Below, piece after piece: positions 22,266 through 34,594 of a stretch of DNA of 64,000 nt. Source of the DNA: Trema orientale (taxonomy: Eukaryota; Streptophyta; Magnoliopsida; Rosales; Cannabaceae). The notes under the pieces are model-generated. The model was not told where the DNA came from. It did not search any database and saw only the letters and a program-made list of their open reading frames with translations. The position numbers were made by a program, and so were the translations under genes. Where the stretch lies: NCBI GenBank assembly GCA_002914845.1, contig JXTC01000029.1, forward strand, positions 235,129 to 299,128, written 5' to 3'. How positions within the stretch are numbered: the stretch's first letter is position 1; each line of letters begins with the position of its first letter.

Positions 22266-23830
22266 ACTTTTCGGGAAAATGGGTGCGTGTTAGGAAACAT
22301 ATCGTCGATGAGGAATATTCCGGTGAGGTTAAATTCACCGTAATCCAAATCGACCCGCTTTGGACACATTGTACTTTGGAGATGACGTGGGATTATCCAA
22401 TTAAACGCGAAGGAAAAAAGAATAGGACTGATCACATGCGATGACTCGTTTCGCTTTCCAACCATTGAGCGTGCACCGCGTATTTTTCCCACTTTCAATC
22501 TTCTAGTTCGTTCTACGTCCTGATTCTGAGTCTAATTACGTAAATACCCTTTGATTTAATGGCGGTAGGCGGACTCACCGGTGACCGAGGTAACTCCGTT
22601 TCACCGGAAGATCACCCTAGGTGTGGCCTGCTAATAGCGAAACTACTTTTATGTCCTTAAGCTCACGTGTACCCTGGTGCACTGAATCCGTGTCCCATAT
22701 TTATTTTTAGATATATTATCGACGGACAGGCTTTAATCATAAGTGGTACTTTTTTTTTTTTTTTCCGATACAATCATAACTGGTACTTTAAAATTGAAAG
22801 GATTTGCTTCAAAATTTGCATGAAGTTATAAAGGTTAATATCACCTATGTCCCCATTCTCAAAAAATAAATTCACCTATGTCCCAAATTTTTTCCAATGT
22901 ATCACTTAAATGTCCGAACTTTTTTATAGTATTTGAGTCCTTAAATTATTATTCTTTTTTTAATTAGTATTTGTACCTAGATGAAGATTCACATCGAGGA
23001 TCATGGTCAACCACGTGAAGAAGCTGAATCTAGCGAAATGTCCAGATGACCAAAAGAGCTCCCTCTCTGAATTGCTCGCTATGCCTCTGTGAGTTGTTTT
23101 ACTTGGGGAATAATTCAAATCCATTATTTAATAGTTAGTGCGGCATACTATGAGAATAATATATATGAGCCTTTGTAAATATTTTTTCCTATCAATAAAA
23201 TTGATTACAGTGAACTTAGGCCAAAAGATTGTGACTAAACCACTATAAATCTAGTGTCGTTTATCATTTTATATTGTCGTTTCTATCATAAATCATTATT
23301 CTCATAGTTATACTAGTTTTTGGTATCAACAATCTTAAAGTTCTTTATATCTATATGGCAATCTGTTAAGCAAATGGTCTGTAGGAAATCCAAAAGCCAA
23401 ATATTCTATCGTCTGAAACCTGGATTTTTAAGTTTCCCCAAATTTGAAGAGCAAAGGAGGCCATTGAGTCGTTTTCAATGTGGTCTGCTTTTTTTCATCA
23501 TGATTCCGTATAAATAATTTAGTAAAAAATAAAAAAAGATGTTTTCACAAAATGTTGGAGATTTTTTGGTGATTTTCTCAGTTGGTGATTTTCTCAGTTT
23601 AAGTATGCCCAATAATGACCATTAATCTAGACTAATAATTCATCTAGATTGATGACCGACAAGGAATTCATGAGCCAATAATGCTACATTTTAGACAATT
23701 AAAGACTTCTCAGAGAATGGAATAACTTGTGCGACCTAGAGATGTAGTTAATTAAGTATGGAATACTATAGTTGGTTAAGCAGGCCCAGTGATTAGTTTT
23801 GCTGTTTCGAATATTATGCTGGAGTGCAAT
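22266..23830. other. intergenic spacer
   Basis: No gene supported. The start (22270-22700) is fairly GC-rich for the window and may hold promoter elements of the minus-strand gene. 22830-22960 contains a repeated theme (cacctatgtccc) seen twice in close order. The rest is AT-rich. Confidence 0.5.
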
Positions 23831-25276
23831 TGTTAGGTCCAAAAGTTTGGCATTCTAAATGGCAAAGTTTTGAGAACTCAAGTTGATAAAAAAAAAAGAA
23901 GTTGTTACAACAAGTCTGTTGTTGTTGCAACAAATCTGAAGTTGTTGCAACAAGTCTGAAGCTCTTCACAAAACGAAACTTGCATTTTTCTTTATATGGA
24001 AACCTTCTAGAATATACCCAAACGTGTTTTGTTTCCATATTTGATGATTCTGGTGATAATATAGGTGAAATATAAATGGAATTTCGTGCATAGCTGGTTA
24101 GGATATTTTCCTAACAATTTTTAATCAATTCCTTTTATATTTACCATATATATCATTAATTATTTCCTTATTCTTTTGTCCTTGATTGATATCTGATTGC
24201 CTCTTATTAATCAATGAATTTGGACAGATTTCTGAAGTGAATTCATAAGGATTTTTGTCCTTAATTATTGCTGGAAATATCTCATCAATTAATTAAGTTT
24301 TCATTAGTTAATTGATTTGATTTGCTGAGTTGTTGTGATCAGATTTCCTGATCTGTTGCAACAACTCCTGATATTTAAGGAAAGATTAGTTAATTTTCTT
24401 AAATCTTAGCTTTTGATTGATATTGATTGAGATATGATTTTCTAGGATAATTATCAATCTTTGGCAGGATAAATGAAGACTTCCAGCTGTCCAAAACGTG
24501 TCCAAACCAAATCAAAGGAGCAATCATGAATCTGGACATTTTCCCAGTAATTGTTCAGAAAGTTGTTGCAACAACTTTCTGGCTGATTACAACATTTATG
24601 GAAAGATTTTGATTTTGTTATTAATTCTTTCCTTATTTATTTTCAGCCTATTCACACCAAGGGAGCACGAAATTGGGGTTGGAAATTCATCTATAAAAGC
24701 TCACCAGGTCCAAGGGATTTGTATGTACTTCAGAGAGAAAACTATGCTACAATAGAGCTTTTATTTTGTACCCAAACTATGAGAAAAAGAGAGCTTCTTT
24801 AAAAGAGTTTGGGAGTTTATTTTTGTCTGAGCGTTGAATGTTCTTAGAGTGATTAGCTTTAGGAAAATCACTTGAGATTGTAAAAGTCTTTCGGGAGAAG
24901 AGCTGGGTGTTCTTCGGGAGAAGATAGATTCTAGTGCATAGGAGGGAGTCCTAGTGTGTGGAACTGAAAGCACGCCATAGCAGAGAAGATTGATCTAACT
25001 ATTGAAGGGAGTTCAAGAGCTTGGAGTCAAGTAAGACGAGTGGAGCTCGCTGAACATATTGAGTGAAGAGTCAAACACGATGCATCAAGATATGAGGGAG
25101 TCTTTCTTGTTTAAGTCATTGGTGTTTGTACTTTAAAAATTTCTACTAATATGTTTCTTTCTCTGGGCGTGGCCCCATGGAGTAGGTTATTGAAAAATAG
25201 CCGAACCATGTAAAAATCTCTGGTGTCATTTACGTTCTTTTAATTTCATTATTGTGTCTATTTTGCCAATAACACA
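23831..25276 (+). mobile_element. LTR-like block rich in GTTGCAAC palindromes
   Basis: Begins TGTTAGG (23831) and ends in AATAACA or ACACA (25270-25276). Its 3' third (24890-25210) shares the order of landmarks found at 3450-3740: tcttcgggagaagat, gggagtcttt, ggtgtttg, ctctgggcgtggcccc, then an A-rich segment. The motif TTGTTGCAACAA or a close variant occurs at least six times inside it, including three tandem copies at 23899-23960 and a 26-bp perfect palindrome at 24556-24581. Probably an LTR or solo LTR from the same family as 2748-3838. It does not match the LTR at 30750-31237. Confidence 0.5.
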
Positions 25277-25990
25277 CGTTCATTACTTCATTGTTGCAAC
25301 AACAACAATACGACTAACTGTTGCAACAGCAGCAGAATTCCTCTAACTGTTGCAACAACAACGACAACTAAGTAACGATCCGCATTTATCCGTTGAAAAC
25401 TCTATTTGGATTTTAGAGTTGATAAACATTATGAACCCAATTGCTTTTGTTTTATATTTATGAAAATCTTATTTGGCTTGGGCATTTCGGATGATTTTCA
25501 TTATACCAATTATCTTGTATGTTGGGATGGATTCGATAAAGCAATAAGTTTCCAAAGTAACCCCTATTGCGTAGTCTTATTTATACTGACATATGAAGAT
25601 GTCGTGAGTTTGTTGTTAATGTGGGTGATTACCGACCCAAAAGAATGTGATCATTTGGCACGATAATAAACACACATGTGATGGTAAATGCGTGACGGTT
25701 GTTCGGTTTTCCTTGTGAGCAATAAATCGGCCCAAAGGAATGTTTGTTATTTTACAGGATTTACTATCAGTGTTTGATCATTACACTTGAGAGCACCACT
25801 TGCAAGTTAATGAGTCGGCCCAAAGGAAGGTTTGTTAATGTTGCGCTAGGTATCTTGTGATGGTAGTCCACCTTATGTGATTATGTGATATATGTCATAT
25901 TTGCATATTTTGTGACTATATTGCATGCCTATATATGACATTTAAGTTGTGAGCATGTTTAATTTACGGTTTTATTTTATTCTCTGTTCA
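25277..25990 (+). mobile_element. probable 5' untranslated region of the copia element
   Basis: Starts with three further GTTGCAACA-containing units (25280-25370). It then runs through sequence with a repeated cggcccaaaggaa-gtttgtta phrase (25728-25750 and 25812-25834) of a kind common in copia leaders. No primer-binding site (TGGTATCAGAGC) and no copy of the 3' LTR is present, so the 5' end of the element is missing here. Confidence 0.4.
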
Positions 25991-26074
25991 GTTTCTGCTG
26001 TTAATTTTTCTGCCAATTTAAGTACCATTCTTATGCTTACGAGCACAAACTTTAAGTCCTGAAAAGAGAATATC

Positions 26075-26773
26075 ATGATTGTACTGGGTTGTATAGATCT
26101 TGACCTGGCACTCAGAAAGGAACAACCCACTGCTCTTACGGAAGAAAGTTCCACTGAGGATAAAAGGAAATTTGAACTTTGGAAAAAGTCCAATCGTATG
26201 AGTGTCATGATTATGAAACGCTCTATTCCAGAAATCATGCGGGGCTCTTTGCCAAACGAGGAAAATGCTAAAGATTTCCTTGCTACTGTTGAGAAATTAT
26301 ATCTCAAGAATGAAAAGGGTGAGATGATTAGCACCTTAGGAAAACTCATCTCAATGAGGTACAGTGGCAAAGGAAATATAAGGGAGCACATCATGCAGAT
26401 GTCTCATTTGGCTGGCAAGCTTAAGGAATTCAAGTTAGAAATTTATGAGGATTTACTTTTAGCCTTGGTTTTGCTTTCTCTTTCTAATCAGTATGAGAAC
26501 CTACAGATCATATACAATGCCCAAAAGGACAAATGGAATATTAATGAGTTAATAGCCATTTGTGTTCAGGAGGAAGAGAAAATCAAAGCTGTAAGTCCTG
26601 AAAGTGTTAACTTGACCACTACCTCTAAGGCAAAGAAGAGGAAAATAAATAAAGGTAAGGAAGCTGCAGTAGCTCCACCTGCTAAGGCACAAAAGAAGCA
26701 AGATGAGCAAGGTTGTTTCTTTTGTGGAAAGGGTGGATACTTGAAGAAGGAATGCACTAAGTACAAAGCTTAG
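26075..26773 (+). pseudogene. copia gag (UBN2-type) with damaged zinc knuckle
   Basis: About 230 residues of gag of the UBN2 type ending in a Lys-rich linker and a CCHC-like knuckle, C-x2-C-x4-Y-x4-C, in which the usual His is Tyr. The frame is open upstream to a TGA at 26060-26062 that sits where this gag family normally has Trp, so the true start lies further left (near 25990). It ends at a TAG (26771-26773) before the protease. Confidence 0.85.
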
Positions 26774-26847
26774 CGTGTTAAGAAATGTAAGCTTCTCATT
26801 TATGTTTGTTCTGAAGTTAATTTAACTTCTGTACCTAAGGACACTTG

Positions 26848-28304
26848 GTGGATAGATTCGGGTGCTACTACTCATGTTAGTGTTTCCATGCAGGGTTGCA
26901 TGTGGAGCCGAAAGCCAAGTGATGCTGAAAGAGTCATCTATGTGGGTGACGGCCTAACAGCTGAGGTGGAGGCCATAGGACATTTTAGGTTATTTTTGAA
27001 TTCTGGGCAACATTTAGATTTGTATGAGACTTTTTTGGTACCGTCTTTAAGGCGGAATTTGGTTTCTATTTCTGTATTGGACAAATCTGGATTTACTTGT
27101 TCTTTCAAAAATAGTTCATTTAGTCTTATACGTGATTCAATTGTTGTTGGTACCGTTTTTCTTAATGACAACTTATGTATGTTAAATATCCGACCCTCCG
27201 TTAATGAAACTTTGCATGTTAATTCAAGAGGTACAAAACGAAAATTAACCAATGAGGACTCATCGATGCTGTGGCACAGATATTTAGGACACATTTCTAA
27301 ACAAAGAATTGAACGTCTTGTGTCTGATGGGATCCTTGGTCCCCTTGATATGGTAGACTTTAAAACCTGTGTTGAGTGTATAAAGGGGAAACAGACAAAT
27401 GTTAGGAAGTTAGGTGCCAATGGGAGCTCTAGCATCTTAGAACTGATACATACGGACATCTGTGGTCCATTCCCTATGGTTTCTTAGAATGAAAAATAAT
27501 ATTTTATCACGTTTATAGACGATTATTCTCACTATGGGTACATATACTTAATTTATGAGAAGTCACAGTCACTGGACGTATTTAAGGCTTATAAAGCTGA
27601 AGTTGAAAATCAGCTTGATAAAAAAATTAAAGTTGTCAAATCTAATCGTGGTGATGAGTACTACGGTCGGTATGACAGATCAGGTGAGCAACGTCCAGAG
27701 CCCTTTGCTAAGTATTTGGAAGAGTGCGGCATCGTCCCGCAATACACTATGCCTAAGAAACCTAGCATGAATGGTATTGCCGAACGACGCAATAGGACAC
27801 TAAAGGATATGGTAAGGAGTATGATCAGTCATTCCAACTTACCAGAATCACTATGGGGAGATACACTTAAAACTGCAGCATATTTCCTTAATAGAGTACC
27901 GAGCAAAGCAGTAGCTAAAACCCCTTATGAACTATGGACTGGGCGAAAGTCCAGTATAAGTCATTTTCATATTTGGAGTTGTCCAGCTGAGGTAAGGCCT
28001 TACAGGCTAAATGAAAAGAAACTAGACTCAAGAACTGTAAGCTGCTACTTTGTACAGTATTTAGAAAGATCCATAATAAGTCATTTTCATATTTAGAGTT
28101 ATCCAGCTAAAACCCCTTATGAACTCTGGACTGGACGAAAGTCCAGTATAAGTCATTTTCATATTTGGAGTTGTCCAGCTGAGGCAAGGCCTTACAGGCT
28201 AAATGAAAAGAAACTGGACTCAAGAACCGTAAGCTGCTACTTTGTACGTTATTCTGAAAGATCCAGAGGCTACAAGTTTTATGATCCCACATTAAAGTCT
28301 TTCT
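26848..28304 (+). pseudogene. copia protease and integrase, broken
   Basis: The protease active-site motif D-S-G-A is present near 26857-26870, followed by the protease body, a pre-integrase zinc region with HRYLGH...C-x2-C (27270-27395), and the integrase core with N-G-I-A-E-R-R-N-R (27768-27800). Stop codons at 27485 and 28096 and frame changes near 27500-27720 interrupt it. A 192-bp stretch (27921-28112) is duplicated in tandem at 28113-28304, retaining frame. Confidence 0.85.
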
Positions 28305-28402
28305 TTGAGGCGGGAAATGCCAAATTTCTTAAGGATATTGAGTTTGGGATAGAAGATAAAGTTAGGGACATTGTCTTTGAAGAGGAATTTGTTCCTCTTC
28401 CT

Positions 28403-28630
28403 ATGGTTGCTATTGACAATGGTCAGGACACTTCGGATCCTGTTCCTGACAAAATCATTGTTCAAGATGCAATCGTTCCAGTTCAAGACAATGTTCAAGA
28501 GATTCCTGTCCCAATTGAAGTAAATGCTCCTGTAAAGCAAACTCAACAGCCTCAAGAACTAGTGCCATTAAGGAGGTCCACTAGAGAACGGAGAAGTGCG
28601 ATTCTGAATGATTATGTCGTATGTCTCTAG
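28403..28630 (+). pseudogene. copia integrase-RT linker
   Basis: Open frame with a Val/Pro/Gln-rich linker ending in the L-R-R-S-x-R-x-R-R motif that commonly precedes the reverse transcriptase of plant copia elements. It stops at 28630, just before the RT frame. Confidence 0.7.
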
Positions 28631-28723
28631 GAACATGAGTTTGACATTGGGATAGTGGAAGATGATCTAATCAACTTCACACAAGTCAAATAAAGTCCCA
28701 ATTATCAAAATTGGATTGATGCC

Positions 28724-29386
28724 ATGAATGAAGAGATGAAGTCCATGAGAGACAATGACGTTTGGGGTCTTATCAAATTGTCTGAAGGTTCGAAGCCCAG
28801 TGGTTGCAAATGGATATTTAAGACCAAACGGGATTCAAAAGGCAATATTGAGAGATATAAGGCACGTCTTGTCACTAAAGACTTCACTCAGAAGGAAGGC
28901 ATTGACTTTAAAGAGGCCTTCTCTCCGGTTGCTCCGAAGGACTCCTTTAGAGTTATTATGGCACTTATAGCTCATTATGATCTTGAGCTTCATCAGATGG
29001 ACCTTAAGATAGCGTTTCTCAATGGAGATATTGATGAGACAATACATATGGTGCAACCAGAAAATTTTGTATCGAGAGATTCAAAGTCTATGGTTTGTAA
29101 ACTCAAGAAGTCCATCAATGGTCTCAAGCAAGCTTCTCATCAATGGTATCACAAATTTCATGAGGTAATCATCTCATTCAGCTTTGAGGTGAATCCTGTT
29201 GATGATTGTATATATCATAAGTTCAGTGGGAGTAAGTTTATCTTCTTGGTACTTTATGTTAATGACATGCTACTAGCAAGTAGAGATATAGGCTTATTGC
29301 ACGACACTAAGGGATTTCTTGCGAAGAATTTCGAAATAAAAGATCTTGGAGTTGCCTCTTTTGTATTAGGTATACAGATACACTGA
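28724..29386 (+). pseudogene. copia reverse transcriptase, catalytic motif altered
   Basis: About 220 residues matching the copia RT (RVT_2) region: W-x-FK-x-K, YKARLV-x-K-x-F-x-Q, HQMD-x-K-x-AFLNG, G-L-K-Q-A and the catalytic box. The box reads Y-V-N-D (29255-29266) where an active enzyme has Y-V-D-D, so one metal-binding Asp is lost. The frame ends at a TGA (29384-29386). Confidence 0.9.
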
Positions 29387-29437
29387 GATCGCTCTCGGGG
29401 TATCCTTGGATTATCACAAAAGAGCTATATCGAGAGG

Positions 29438-30247
29438 GTGCTCAGTAGGTTTAGTATGGATAAGTGTGCACCAACGGATACTCTAGTATCTAAGGGAGAT
29501 AAATTTAGCCTCAGTCAAAGCCCCAAGAATGATGTTGATAAAGAAGCCATGCAACAGTTTCCTTATACTTCGGCAGTAGGGAATCTGATGTATGCTCAAG
29601 TATGTACGCGTCCGGATCTTGCGTTCATAGTTGGCATGTTGGGCAGATATATGAGTAACCCTAGAGTGGATCATTGGAAGGCAGCAAAGAGGGTTATAAG
29701 GTACTTATAGAGAACAAAGGAATACATGCTCACTTATCAGAGATCGGATATTTTGGAGATCATTGGGTATTCCAACTCTGATTTTGCGGGATGTCTAGAC
29801 AGTAAGAGATTCACATCGGGCTATGTTTTTCTTTTAACTGGAAGAGCTATTTCCTGGGAGAGTGCCAAGCAGACACTCGTAGATACTTCAACTATGGAGG
29901 CAAAATTCATAGCTTGTTATGAGGCATCCAATCAGGGAATATGGCTGTGAAACTTTGTCACCAGGCTGCACGTAGTAAATGGCATTGAAAGGCCATTGAA
30001 ACTTTATGGTGATAATAACTCTGCGGTCTTATATTCTAATAGCAACAGGAGCTCATCGAAATCAAAACACATTGACATTAAGTTCTTAGCTGTTAGAGAA
30101 AGAGTTCAGAGTCATTTAGTGTCAATTGAGCATATCGGTACAAACTCTATAATAGCGGATCCGCTCACCAAAGGTTTACCACCTAAAGTCTTTAACGAGC
30201 ACACTGCTCGTATGGGTCTTGTATTTTTAGACGGTGTGGAGCTTTAG
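29438..30247 (+). pseudogene. copia RT tail and RNase H, broken
   Basis: Three consecutive fragments (29438-29710, 29726-29950 and 29996-30247). They carry the Y-x-x-A-V-G-x-L-x-Y and R-P-D segment, the RNase H strand with D-x-D-F-A-G-C-x-D-S-x-R, and the H-I-D-I-K-x-x-x-x-R-E region. TAG and TGA codons at 29708 and 29948 separate them. Confidence 0.85.
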
Positions 30248-30749
30248 TAGGAGTTTGTAATTTGGTTTAGATGCTTATTGTGTGACACTTGTTTAATGTT
30301 TGTTTACTACAGTATTTTGGTCAATGATGGTTTTCATTGTAGACTCTACTCAATTTTAATAAATGATGTATTTTATATTTTCTTACTTTCCTATTGTGGT
30401 TAACAATAAAATTTGTGGTAATGCACTAAAGGGAAAAGACTAAGGTCGATCTCAATAAAATTTATGGAAGACCAGTTGGAAATAGGCACGGTGAATCACA
30501 TTGCGTGTAATTTTCATGCCACATTTCATACTCGATCTGTATCATTCGGGTGTATTAGTACGGTGATCATTGAAGATTCTAGTTGCCATCCAAATAAGTG
30601 CAACGACGAGCACTTTGGTTTCGTGTTGATATGTCTGATGGACGAGATTGCAACTTCGGGGATATTCGGGAATAATATGGTAATTTCATGGCCATACTTC
30701 AATTTGTAATACAATTGTGTACGGTGCATATGTGACTTAAGTGGGAGAT

Positions 30750-31237
30750 TATTAGGAAATTATATTTCCTATATTGGGCCACCTATACAATTCAATTGTA
30801 TTGGGCCATATTATTTCACAAGGACCCAATAAGTGATTAAATAAAGCTGGGTCATAATATCCAACTAGATATGGATACTAGTGTGGATACCCTGTTAGTC
30901 ACCCAGTTGGGTTTGATGGATACCCAACAGGGACTATTTAAAGAACCTATTAGGGTTATGGTCCCTGCAGCCAAAATTTACACGTACGCTCAATTCTCTG
31001 TAAACCACCATCAGTTACAGAGAACTCCATCTGAGTGATATTAGAGTTTAGGCTGCAGAAGATCAAACCCTCAAATATCATCTCTTGTTCACGCTTCCGC
31101 CTTCAGTCTCTCCATCTCTAATCTGCTACAGATTAGCCATGGACTCAGGTATATTCAACAAATCCTAACCTATCAATTTAGCATGAATGATTTAGGATTT
31201 CTATTTGGTTTATTTGCAATCCTAATATCATCTAACA
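30750..31237 (+). repeat. 3' LTR of the copia element
   Basis: Lies directly after the polypurine tract, begins TATTAGGAAAT and ends CTAACA. It contains a promoter-like gggactatttaaag (about 30929-30942) and a region of direct CATCT/CCATC themes. No second copy lies in the window, so the ends rest on the terminal inverted hexamer and the tract. Confidence 0.6.
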
Positions 31238-31310
31238 GAAACAACTTTCATGTAAAAAGTTAGAAGGATAAAATATTTATCCTTCCAACTTTCTATATAA
31301 AAGCCGTTTC
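31238..31310. repeat. 73-bp imperfect palindrome abutting the LTR end
   Basis: Two arms of about 36 bases meet without a loop near 31274: gaaacaactttcatgt... and, on the other strand, gaaacggcttttatat.... The core aagttagaaggataaa / aagttggaaggataaa is nearly perfect. It starts at the base after the LTR's CTAACA. Confidence 0.65.
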
Positions 31311-34090
31311 TAGATTTGAAGAATATGACTCGAATCTTATACCAAACGTGCCCAAAATCATTAAACGTAGTACTACTCCCATTTGCTAAATTATGGGTTC
31401 TGAAGTCATAGCTCAAGGGATCAGTGAAACCTCCCAGAGTTTGAAATCTCGTAGCAACAACATGCAATAACAAATGACATTCTGATGTAAATAATAGTGA
31501 GAATTTAGAAGAGAGAAGAGAGAGAATTTCTAAATAGTTATATATCATTAATCAAGTCTTCAAAATAATGATCATAGAAGAGCTTATTCATCTCATAAAT
31601 AAAATCAGGATTAGTTCTAGAAACAATCATAAAAAAGAAATATTAAACTAATTATTCAAAATTAAATAAAACCTAATAATTAAATAAAAGTCTTCAAAAT
31701 TAAGTTTGATTCAACTAACAGGAGGTGGTAGCCAGTAATGGTCAATTAACGAGGGTTCAAAGAAAATACCTCTCTAAATTCTATAAAAGTCTTCAAAATA
31801 TGTTTATATGCCATCAAAAGTCGTTTTAAATAAAATCTTTTCATTTCTCCCCATCAACACTCGAATCACACAGAAGTATTTAGCAAAAATTCTAAGACAA
31901 CACCAAGCCCATCCGGGTCAAAAAAGCAATTAAGAAACTCAGAATAGAAAACAGGGAGAAGCTTCGACCTTATACTCCATGTGGACATGAACCAGAGTCA
32001 TCTGACTAAAGAATACTTAAAAAACAAGTGCTCAATACTTTCTAACTCCATACCACACAAAAGAGCTGCATATGAGGGTAGAATATGTTACTGTATATTC
32101 AACCCCAAAACTGTTTAGATCAAAATCTAAAATTCACAAAATTGTTGGTTAAAACGTTGAAGAAAAAAAGAATCCATGTATTAAATTATCAAGAGAAAAT
32201 TAGGAAATAGATTAAGAAAGTGATAGTAATATGAGGCTAAAATTAAAATTATATTATTTTTTCATTTTCAATTTTTGTTTTTATTTTATGTTTTCAAATC
32301 AAGGCACATGATATACATATGAAATTTTTAAATAAGATTTATTTTGACTAAGTTGTCACTTAAATATAAATTTGAGGACCAATTTGATTACTTATGTTTT
32401 ACTTTTCAAGGATCAAAATGTAATATTTCAAAAAATTTAAGGGTCATTGCACCAATTACCTCATCTATTTTTCCAACTCTATATTTCCTCTGCTTCCCCT
32501 TGCAATATTTTTCCGATAATATAAATTGGTGTTTTATTTCTAATTTTTTTCTCCTTTCAAAACTTTTGAGGTAGGTGTTTCTTGACTTATATTGAGTGAG
32601 ACACTACTCATCGGGTAATAAACAAGCCTTACTATGGAATTTCACATTTATGATTAATTAATGATAGGGAATTGTAAATACGCGACATCTTTACGTAAAG
32701 GCATTCCTTTGACAAGTAAAATGAGTAAAATATGACAATTTAAGAAAGGAAAAAAAATAAGGTATCCTCATCTTCACCTCCTCCCTCTTTTTCAATTTTC
32801 AAAGGGTTGTTCTCATTCTAATTTTCCTTCCATCTTTCATTTTTTTTTTCCTTTTTTTTTTGCATCATTTTTTTTCTTTTTCATTTTCCATCAAAATTGA
32901 AATTTTGTTTATGAATATATCATTATGTGTATTTATCATATATTCAATCTCATATAGTATCTTCTTTTCTGAACTTGAATCATGTTTATACTTAATAACC
33001 GTACAACCTACATTTATATTTATGGTTTTTCAAAAAAAATTCAAGTAGTCCGGATTTCATTTTTGCTTTTTAATTATTTGTTTCTCTCATACTTTTTTGA
33101 TTCAATATGTTCATTATAAGATTATAAATTGCCAATTCATTTTAGTTGATGAATTTGTAGGGAAAAAAGTTATCTTTAGAGGGTGTTTGAGGTGCTTTTA
33201 ACATGACTTTTAAAATCTTATCTTGATTTGTCATTTTGTTTATTATAGGGTACCTTAAGATTAGTATGAGGTGCAAATATAGCTCCCTTTAATGATATTA
33301 TCTCAATGAATCCTTTATTTGGTAGAGTTTTATATATCACGATACTTCGTTAAGACTATGTTTGGTAAATGGGAAAAGGAAGAGGAAATAAATAGTATAG
33401 GAGAAAATCAAAGAGAAAATGAATTATTTCATTGTTTGGTTTCAAGGTAAAAAGGAAGAGAAAAAAAATTGGTGGACCCATAAAAAGTTTCTCCTCCCAA
33501 AATTAAAGAGAAAAGAGAGGAGAAAACTTATTTAATTGATTAGAAATTGAATCTAATAAAATATCCTTATACATCGATTTTAAAATAATAATAAAGAGAA
33601 AAATATTGATTTTAAATTGAATTAATTAAGTATTTATTTTAAATTAAATTATTTTTTTTTCCTCTCAGTATCCTACACATTTTCTCTATCCTGTTTTTTC
33701 TTTCCATCATTATTTCATACGTACAAATATAGAAAAAGAGCATCGTTGTCGTCGACACACTAATACAAATGTGATCTTAATTAGGGTGTGCACATGTTGT
33801 GCACAGCAGATTATATGTGGATTTTTGTATTTCTTTTATTAGGGGAAAAAAAAAAAGTTACAAAACAAGTTATTTACCAAATTTCTCATTTTAGCTCCCA
33901 TTCCAAATGGAATGGAAAACGCGGATTTTATTTATAATTGCAAGTCTACTAATTCTAGTTAGGACCATAAAAGAACACAAAGGAAATCTCAGATATTTTC
34001 AAGGTAATCACCGTCAATTCGATCATTATCATCATTGCAAGAAAAAGCTTCAACACACAATACAAAACCAAAGCGAGTTGACTCTCTAAC
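31311..34090. other. AT-rich spacer, no gene seen
   Basis: Long homopolymer and T-rich tracts (for example 32840-32880). Short open frames here lack any family signature. Nothing beyond low-complexity and possible decayed transposon sequence is seen. Confidence 0.6.
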
Positions 34091-34594
34091 GGAACCAACG
34101 CACGTGCAAGGCGCGTGATGCTCCATGATTGAAATTGCAGCTTGCAGATTTGGGGGATAGGATTCTTCGAATTAGGGCTTCCATTATACGAGAGGTCCCC
34201 CGCTCTCTCTCCCCAAACCCCAAAAGTCCCAACTGTTAAACCTTTTTTTTTTTAACTCCCTTCTCTCATTCGGGAGCGGGAAATGGCCGCCATAACCATA
34301 AGCTCTCAAACCCATTGACCCTTTTCCTCTTCCTTCTTCTCCACTCTAACCAAGACTCTCTTTTGGGATTATTTTTCTGGGAAACCAAACGGCTTTTTTC
34401 TTTCGATATTATTGTCTTTGGGTTTTATTGAGACTTTTGCAGAACTCAATCTTTCTGTTCGGAATCGGATCCTTTTTCGACCAGCTGGTGGGAATTTTCT
34501 CGAGAAAGATACGGTTTTAGGGTTTGGTTGAATTGGGTTTTTGGTTTCTTCTTGGGGGTTCTTATTTTGTTCGAGAGTTCTCCCGAGGGTTGTG

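Larger units (their letters stand above)
25991..31237 (+). mobile_element. decayed Ty1/copia retrotransposon lacking its 5' LTR
   Basis: Domains follow the copia order: gag, protease, integrase, reverse transcriptase, RNase H, then a 3' untranslated region, a polypurine tract (about 30738-30748, aagtgggaga) and a 3' LTR (30750-31237). The LTR begins TATTAG (expected TGTTAG) and ends CTAACA. Integrase before reverse transcriptase defines copia rather than gypsy. The reading frame is broken by many stops and frame changes, and an internal duplication lies in the integrase region. The element cannot encode working proteins. Its left boundary is uncertain. Confidence 0.85.

Noticed and set aside
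23831..31237. One complete LTR retrotransposon from 23831 to 31237
   Set aside because: The left LTR-like block and the 3' LTR at 30750 share no landmarks and differ greatly in length, so they cannot be the two LTRs of one element.
31228..31548. 106-residue minus-strand open frame
   Set aside because: It spans the palindrome at 31238-31310 and has no family signature.
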